A stretch of 64,000 nucleotides of DNA from contig JAOVFP010000005.1 in the NCBI GenBank assembly GCA_025738555.1, positions 4,650,001 to 4,714,000 of the forward strand. The letters are read 5' to 3'. Below are positions 57,699-64,000 of this stretch, one piece after another; within the stretch, counting starts at the first letter, position 1, and each line of letters begins with the position of its first letter. The notes under the pieces are model-generated. The model was not told the DNA's origin, ran no database searches, and saw only the letters and a list, made by a program, of their open reading frames with translations. The translations under genes were made by a program, and so were the position numbers. Source of the DNA: Cyathus striatus (Eukaryota; Basidiomycota; Agaricomycetes; Agaricales; Nidulariaceae).

Positions 57699-57848
57699 CA
57701 GAGGACTTAAAAAGCTAATGAGCAGGCACTAAGCCTCACGCGATAATCAAGCGTGTTGTTTGGCACAAGCATTTAAACCAAACAAACTCCTCGACTTTTG
57801 CGAGCTTCTCATTTCTGCAAGTTATCAATTTATTGTCAATCTCCAACC

Positions 57849-59325
57849 ATGGCGAAAAGAAGAAAAAACAGAACTCATATCAAGGGAGGTGCCCCAGTTG
57901 AGGCCCTTCCGGACGGCGTACCAAAGTCGTTCATCATCAAGCACGGTCAAGTTGGTTCTTCTCTAGCCCAGCTTGTGCGCGACATGCGCAAGGTTATGGA
58001 ACCACATACTGCCAGTCGTCTTAAGGTATTGCGAATAGTACTTCCATCGTCTCTTGTACTAACATGAAATATTAGGAAAGGAAGCGCAATAAATTAAAAG
58101 ATTACCTCACCCTTGCACCTACACTCCAAGTGACTCATTTGCTCGCGTTCACTCTCACTCCAGTTGCGCCTTCGTTCCGAATAGTACGGTTGTCAAATGG
58201 ACCAACCCTCAGCTTCCGTGTCGAAAGATATAGTCTTATGAAGGATGTTATGAGTACATCACGGAAAGCACGAAGCATCGGCGTTGAATATCTTAGTCCT
58301 CCCCTGGTGCATTTCATTCCTACAAGTCCTGTTTCTATGATACTAACTCTTCTCCAGCTTGTCCTTGCCTCTTTCCCTCCTCCGTCTCCAACAACCCCAC
58401 CTCACTTATCTCTCATCATGAAATCGTTTCAGACACTATTTCCGCCACTTTCACCTCATAATCTTTCTCTCTCCTCTGCTCGCCGAGTCGTTCTTGTCGC
58501 GTACAATTTCGAACGTGGTACAATAGACTTTCGGCATTATATCATCAAGGTGAAACCCTATGGCGTATCTAAGCGCGTCAAGCGCGTTCTGGAAGGTGCC
58601 ACAGGGTCTGCGAAAAGTTCTACTGGCGTTTTAGACTTAGGAAATGAGAAGGATATTGCCGACTTCCTACTACGCAAAAGAGGAGAACCAGGTCCTGATG
58701 GCGGTTATGAAAGCGCTGCTTCATCAACAGAAAGTATCGCAGGTGATGATGGAGACGCGGTGGACTTAGCTGAAGATTATGTTGGACGAAATAACAAAAA
58801 GGGACAGAGGAGAGCAGTGCGGCTCGACGAAGTGGGGCCAAGACTCGAGCTGCGACTTGTCAAAATAACAGAAGGTGTCCCTGGAAAGGAGGGGGCTGTG
58901 ATGTATCACGAATTCTGTGTGTGTTTTTTTGCACCGTTCATCCTTATTTTTCTAATAATCTTCTAGTTAAAAAATCAAAGAAAGAAATAACGGAACAAAA
59001 GGCTGCTCATGCGGCTAAAGAAAAGTTAAGGAAGCAACGGCGCGAGGAGCAAGAGCGGAATGTAGAACGAAAGAAAGCCCTTGCTAACAAGGATGAAGGT
59101 GATGGCGATGATGATGATGATGAAGAAATGAAGGACGCAGAGGAAATGGATGAGGAGTTGGATGATGCAGCTAATGCCAGTGATGACGAAATGGACGACG
59201 GAGAGTGGGACGAAGAGGAGGAAATTAGCGAAGGCGAGGAGAGTGAAGGAGAAGACGACAACGGTGAAAGCAGCGAAGATGAGCAACCACCGACAAAGAA
59301 GGCGAGAATACGCGGCAAAAGATAA
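57849..59325 (+). CDS. SSF1: Brix-domain ribosome biogenesis factor SSF1/Peter Pan
   Basis: Nucleolar factor for 27S pre-rRNA processing and large-subunit assembly. The start MAKRRKNRTHIKGGAPVEAL is basic. The Brix domain begins with VPKSFIIKHGQVGSSLAQLV and continues with RDMRKVMEPHTASRLKER, an intron, NKLKDYLTLAPTLQVTHLLA, SNGPTLSFRVERYSLMKDVM and, past an intron, LSLSSARRVVLVAYNFERGT with IDFRHYIIKVKPYGVSKRVK. The end of the domain is LRLVKITEGVPGKEGAVMYH. A last exon encodes a Lys-rich helix and a long Asp/Glu tract (DDDDDEEMKDAEEMDEEL), ending KKARIRGKR. Three introns are visible. Domain and length fit SSF1/SSF2. Confidence 0.92.
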
Positions 59326-59414
59326 TATTAATACGATAGGACGCTATGGGATTTTGTGCTGTACATTTCTATTCGTTCCTATGAAGTATGTGAAATCCAT
59401 CCAGGGCTGAAAGA

Positions 59415-60111
59415 CTAAGGAATCCATTTTCGCCAAAAATGTTCCATCCTCATTTTTGCACCTTCCCAGTTATCGAGGGCGGGTCGGACATCGAGGAAGA
59501 AAGATACATTCCCGTCGTGAGCATTTGAGTTATGGCCAGTATAAAAGTCAATAACATATCGCATGCGTGTACCACAGCGATCGACAACCCAGTCATGGCG
59601 ATCAAAAGGCGCAGAATACCTAACGTGACCTAATTAACAAATTGCACGCCAAGCGAAAGAGGACGACAAACCCGAGAAGCATTTTCCATCGAGCGCGAGG
59701 GCTCTTCTCGCTGGGCTTTCCTTTGAAGTTGACAAGACGGACGCCGCCGCAAGTTTCACCGCCTCTTCCAGCCTCCCATTTGAGAATTTCAGCCCAGGCG
59801 CGTTCGTTGACAGCATTGTGAATGGGGACGATGGTCCTCATGTCAGTGGCGTGGGGGTTGTGGTTCTTGCGAGCCATTGCGGCAAAAAACTGGGCTTCGG
59901 AGGGATAGACCCAGTTGCCATCTGAGGCATTGGGGATGGAGGAGACTTCACGGGCTGTAGAGAGGGACGCGGCGGGAGCAGTGGAGGAAGAGAAGATGCG
60001 AGACCAGGAGGAGCGGGAGGAATGGTCAACAGGGCATGGGTTGTTGTCGGGGAGAGGGGGAGGGGGAGGGTGGGTGGCGTGGTCAACGGGACATGCTGAA
60101 GACGAAGGCAT
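59415..60111 (-). CDS. CYC3: Cytochrome c heme lyase (holocytochrome c synthase)
   Basis: It attaches heme to apocytochrome c in the mitochondrial intermembrane space. Two CPV heme-binding-type motifs occur early (MPSSSACPVDHATHPPPP and NPCPVDHS). SDGNWVYPSEAQFFAAMARK and RTIVPIHNAVNERAWAEILK form the catalytic core of the family (WVYPSEQQF; HN(A/S)VNE). WEAGRGGETCGGVRLVNFKG follows. An intron near 59625-59675 leads to the last exon: RYSAPFDRHDWVVDRCGTRM with RYVIDFYTG, VSFFLDVRPALDNWEGAKMR and the end WRKWIP at 59415. One or two introns. Confidence 0.92.
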
Positions 60112-60382
60112 CCTTCGTTTGCCAGTGTTGAATAACCTTCTACAATTTCGCGTCTACTTGCACGGAGTCCCCCGGCCCCGGCATTACCGGCATCTCCTCC
60201 AATTGCATCCGCACTGCGCTGACTTTGAAATCCCAATCCGGTAAACTGATCACCCGTCCCGGACGCGCTTCACTTCTCGAGTCTCACTACCCCGCTTTCG
60301 TCACTATGTCCTTCCCTTTCCTATATAACTCCCCCTTCCACCCCGCCACCATCCTCTTCGTACCGCTCCTGACATACTAACC
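60112..60382. promoter_or_regulatory. Divergent spacer
   Basis: 271 bp between the divergent heme lyase and nitronate monooxygenase starts. ctatataact near 60321 is a TATA-like candidate for the plus-strand gene. Confidence 0.4.
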
Positions 60383-62006
60383 ATGCCCTCCTCCCGTCCC
60401 GTCTTCTCCACCCCTCTCACCCGTCTCTTCAAAATAAACCACCCCGTCATGCTTGCAGGGTCCGCCACTTTCTCCTCCTGTTCTCCTGGTGTTTGACCCA
60501 TTTCGCTCACTTATCTATCGCAGAATGAATGTAGCTGCCGGTCCAAAGTTGGCCGCTGCAGTCACAAATGCTGGTCCGTGCTCCTTTGTTTTTCTTATCC
60601 CCCTCCCATACCAAACTAGTTCAGGCGGGATTGGCGTAATCGGCGGCCTCAGACAAAGTCCAAAGTTCCTTGAAGGAACGATAAATGAGCTTAAATCTCA
60701 TTTGGAGGATAAAAATGCGCCTTTTGGAGTCGACCTATTGATTCCTCAGCTCGGAGGAAATGCTCGCAAAACAAATGTGCATTTCCCATTTGACTTGATT
60801 ATCCATTCATGTTCTGTTTTATGCTCATCTTACTTGATTTAGAGGGACTACACTGGCGGGCAGCTTCAAGAGCTTGTCGATGTAATTATTAACGGAGGTG
60901 CTTCACTCTTTGTTTGCGCCGTTGGTGTCCCACCTAAATGGGCTGTCGACAAGCTTCATGCCGCGGGGGTTGTCGTTATGAAGTAAGCCTCCCATTTTAC
61001 TTCATTCTTACCTCTTACTTATTTCACTTCTTAGCATGATCGGCCATCCAAAGGTAACTTACTTCACTTCATATGCCTGTAGCGCTGCTGGCACCACTGC
61101 TAATTTTTGCCACAGCATGTTGCCAAAGCTCTTGCTCAGGGTGTTGACATCATCTGCGCTCAGGGAGGTGAAGGTGGCGGCCACACCGGCGACACACCTT
61201 TCTCCATTCTCATCCCTGCTGTCGTCGATCTCTGCAAAGACGTCAAGAGCCCTTTGACCGGAGAACCTGTCCTCGTCGTTGCTGCCGGTGGCATTGCAGA
61301 TGGTCGAGGATTGGCAGCTGCTCTCGCGTAGGTTCTTTTCATCGTGTAAGGCCTTTTTAATAACAATAGGATGAAAGATACGGAGCGTCCGGTGTTTGGG
61401 TCGGAACGCGCTTCGTCGCCAGCGTCGAAGCGGGAGCTCCTAAAGTCCACAAAGACATGGTTTTGACCGCCGGATATGACGATATCGTCCGCACTTTAAT
61501 TTATTCTGGTCGCCCTATGAGCGTTCGCAAGACCCCCTATGTGGACGAATGGTAGTTCCTGAACTCATCAGGTCGAAGATCCTACTAATAAAGTCACAGG
61601 GAGACTAAGAGACGACATGAGATCGAAGAGTTGGTTTCCAAAGGTCAAGTTCCTCATGAAGTCGAGCTTCAGCGCCAACCAGAAAGGTCATTGCAAGGAC
61701 GTTCATGTATTTCTAAATCTCTTCAAAATAAATGAGTTCGCTTCTAAAGTGCATATAGGGCTAATGGGCCGAGTAGCAGGGTCAATCAGCGTGGGTATAC
61801 TAAATGTTCTTTAAAGCTTACGGCATTCCTAACCGATGCCTTTTCACCCACAGGATATCAAGCCTGCCAAAGATATGTAAGTCATGTGTTTCCCAATTTG
61901 ACTTGGTTCTCATAACACTTTCTGCAGTGTGGACGAGCTTGTTGCGACTGCAGCCAGAAGCCTATATCAGGCATCAAGCTTGGAGGTTGCAAAACCTAAG
62001 TTGTAG
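60383..62006 (+). CDS. Nitronate monooxygenase (2-nitropropane dioxygenase family)
   Basis: FMN-dependent TIM-barrel oxidoreductase that oxidises alkyl nitronates. The start MPSSRPVFSTPLTRLFKINH continues PVMLAG, then after an intron MNVAAGPKLAAAVTNAGGIG with VIGGLRQSPKFLEGTINE. FGVDLLIPQLGGNARKTN, QELVDVIINGGASLFVCAVG and HVAKALAQGVDIICAQGGEG with GGHTGDTPF form the class-I-like active site (the His in GGHTG). VLVVAAGGIADGRGLAAAL and YGASGVWVGTRFVASVEAGA bind FMN phosphate. Later exons end GRVAGSIS, then DIVDELVATAARSLYQASSL and EVAKPKL. The terminal PKL is only a weak candidate peroxisomal signal. About nine introns. Confidence 0.88.
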
Positions 62007-62284
62007 TGTGTTCCTCCGCATGGACGTCTGTTTGTTTAACATTGATAATGAACAAACCTGTGATAATCGCTGACGAGAGTAGCATGAGAAAACTTGCTTA
62101 TCATTGCTAATGTATCCTGCCACCTGTTACGTATGTATAAGCTTGCTCCCTTTACATTGTATACTACCATACTTAAGGGGTTTGATCACGAGTACTTCTT
62201 CCTTAGGATATAAGCTTCTTTAAAAGCCCCCATTGACATCTGAGCTGTTTCTCACTGCCCCCCCACCTAAGCGCAGGTCGCACC

Positions 62285-63561
62285 ATGATCTCGTCGCATT
62301 CTATAGTCGCTGTTAGTTCCCTGTGTGGAATATTCCTCGCCACCGCCTGGCTCTGTGGTAGATTTTCTAGACGAAGTCATCCTATAGAGCCTTCTTCCAA
62401 AGATGATTACTTTAAGTTGACTGGAGTGCCAACTCCGACGCCACTGCATAACTTCAAATTGAACCTTGCTAAAGCTCGACCCTACCGCCCCTTTAGATGG
62501 GGTTACTATCAAACGATGGGTAATTATCCAGCCAATTACTTTAATAAAATAGAATGTTGAATAAAATCCCAACGACAGCTCTGTCAGCAATGGAACCAGA
62601 CTGGTGGATTGAATTGGAATCCACTTATAGAGAAAGATTGGCTCAACGAAAAGAGCTATTCACCCAGCACGGGAAAGCTGTGGTTGATTTATTGCCTGGA
62701 AGTGAAGATGCTTGCCGGGAACTAATGAACATGGTCGTACATTTTCTCTGCATCCGATACCCAAACGAATTCCAATTAAACGAAACGAAAATGATATTTT
62801 ATAATCGAATATTGGATACCAGCACAGACGTAACGAGCGTTGAACCATTGTCATTCTTGCTAGAGACGATCCCCGAGGACTTCCTGATCACTCAATCGAA
62901 TCAGAAGACTGGTTTATATCACCTAACGGCAGGTGTATCATGCTCAGCCGTAGGATGGAACATGTCGAGTAAGATAGGAAGGCCGCTACATCAAATTCAC
63001 GGTCCAGTTCCATTCTATGAAGAAAAATTAAGAAATTCCATGGATAGGTAGGCATCAGCTTGCACCTATACGTGGATATTACACATAACAATACCTAGGT
63101 ATTTCTCAAAGATGCCATGTGACAAACCCATACAAAGAGGATCCTGGGGCTTGGAGATTGGTCAGCCACTTTACTTACAGCCAGATGACGAACACTTTGC
63201 CATTCGCGAAACCCAGCCAGAAAACCTCAAGCTTGATGATATATATCTTCGGGTCGACTGGCAAACACTGCGAAGACTTCCTAAATCGCAAGCAATCGTG
63301 TTCAACTTCAAGGCATTGTTCACGCCCGTTACTTCGTTCCGTCATGAGCCGTATATTCCTCGACTACTATTGAAAGTGCTTCGTGAAGGGCCTAAAAAGA
63401 TCAAAGACTACAAGGGAACATATCATGTGGAGCACAAAGTCATTCCGGCTCTCGATGAATGGGCAAAGGAACAAGAAGAAAAGGGGTGGGTTAAGGAAAA
63501 CTGGGAAGAACGAACGCTAGATGAACACCCCTTCTTTCCTGGCTGGGAAAGTCACTGTTAA
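62285..63561 (+). CDS. HODM/DUF3445 heme-dependent oxidative N-demethylase-like protein
   Basis: A membrane-anchored fungal member of the HODM alpha-subunit-like family (formerly DUF3445). Activity and substrate here are unknown. The N-terminal span is SIVAVSSLCGIFLATAWLCG. The domain starts FKLNLAKARPYRPFRWGYYQ and, after an intron, reads EPDWWIELESTYRERLAQRK. CRELMNMVVHFLCIRYPNEF, FLLETIPEDFLI, YHLTAGVSCSAVGWNMSSKI with GRPLHQIHGPVPFYEEKL are the core. After an intron, WGLEIGQPLYLQPDDEHFAI, LRVDWQTLRRLPKSQAIVFN with FKALFTPV form the C-terminal half, ending FFPGWESHC. The order HxIHxPVPxYEEKL fits the family. Two introns. Confidence 0.85.
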
Positions 63562-63631
63562 CCGGTGGAATCTTGTCTGCAACCATACCATTAATGTCAT
63601 GACATACGTCTTATCATATTCCCGTAATACA

Positions 63632-64000
63632 TTATTCATCCATAAGCTCTGCTAACTCGCGTTCTTCCTCCTCTGTCATGGCAAACTCGTCCTTTTCCTC
63701 AACAGGTGGATCAGGTTCCTTGATATGCTCATCCTTGCTGGGTGGGTTCAGGAGTTCTGTGGCTGTATGTTAGCATCAGGAATCATACATCGAAATAGGA
63801 ACATTACCATTTAGTTTCCATTTTCGTATTGTACCATCGAGACTTGTGGAAATAACCCAAGGCTCGATTCGAGTGCCATCATCCCCAGAGATATTTCTTG
63901 CCCAGAGTCGAATGGCAGTAACATCGTGCCAGTGTGCGTCAATCTCATTAATGAGAGATGGTTCAGACAAACTCGACACATCATATACACGTATGACATC
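63632..64000 (-). CDS. WD40-repeat protein, C-terminal part, runs off the window
   Basis: Only the last two exons are present. The frame from the right edge carries one WD-like repeat (DAHWHDVTAIRLWARNISGD, then EPWVISTSLDGTIRKWKLN). An intron at about 63768-63808 leads to the final exon, TELLNPPSKDEHIKEPDPPV and an acidic end AMTEEEERELAELMDE. The 5' part lies beyond 64000. WD repeat identity is clear. The exact orthologue is not assigned. Confidence 0.75.

Noticed and set aside
59007..59318. Minus-strand poly-Ser frame
   Set aside because: Antisense of the acidic tail of SSF1.
1..64000. CRISPR arrays, bacterial operons, ribosome-binding sites or viral genes
   Set aside because: Intron-rich fungal DNA; none of these was seen.

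Overview
The window is nuclear DNA of a filamentous basidiomycete, most likely an agaricomycete mushroom. The evidence is compact genes carrying many short (about 50-nt) GT-AG introns, close spacing on both strands, and protein families of typical mushroom-fungus type (small Cys-rich metallothionein, zinc-ribbon-15-like proteins, SYF1, NOP16, SSF1, BET4). No bacterial, organellar or viral signature was seen. No tRNA or rRNA gene was recognised.

Positions 1-9053 are a repeat block with no host gene. The first part (219-3346) ends in short hAT-like inverted termini. Inside it are degenerate minisatellites and a 463-bp palindromic element with 65-bp arms. Next comes a decayed tyrosine-recombinase retrotransposon of Ngaro/PAT type (3601-9053). 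Its split direct repeats are in the diagnostic order A1 - genes - B1 A2 B2, and remnants of gag zinc fingers, reverse transcriptase, RNase H and tyrosine recombinase can be read. Several hallmark residues are lost, each by a change that a single CpG-to-CpA transition explains, and CpG is scarce. This looks like a methylated, deaminated repeat.

Positions 9143-64000 are ordinary euchromatin with about 28 genes. In order: MFS transporter (-), CUE-AlkB-GRF dioxygenase (-), M24 metallopeptidase (+), unknown Ser/Pro-rich protein (-), peroxisomal acyl-CoA synthetase (-), penta-EF-hand protein (-), HAD hydrolase (+), QCR10 (-), NOP16 (+), Zn2Cys6 regulator (+), two tandem zinc-ribbon genes (+,+), YPT1 (+), two uncertain ORFs (-,-), mL49 (+), PDX1/SNZ1 (+), RD-rich protein (-), cyclin L (+), SRP receptor alpha (+), glyoxalase II (+), SFT2 (-), EDC4-like WD40 protein (-), metallothionein (+), BET4 (-), SYF1 (+), orphan coiled-coil protein (-), SSF1 (+), cytochrome c heme lyase (-), nitronate monooxygenase (+), HODM/DUF3445 protein (+) and a WD40 protein running off the end (-).

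The genes do not form a pathway cluster; most are housekeeping. Loose themes are membrane traffic (YPT1, BET4 which prenylates Rab proteins, SFT2, SRP receptor), RNA processing and decay (SYF1, cyclin L, EDC4), ribosome biogenesis (NOP16, SSF1, mL49) and mitochondria (QCR10, heme lyase, mL49, glyoxalase II). The most useful discoveries are small or hard-to-splice genes: a 34-residue metallothionein with a GC-AG intron, a 73-residue QCR10, a tandem pair of zinc-ribbon genes with tiny first exons, a 6-nt microexon in glyoxalase II and an ATG-only first exon in BET4. All exon joins were made by eye from splice sites and family conservation; none is confirmed by transcripts.
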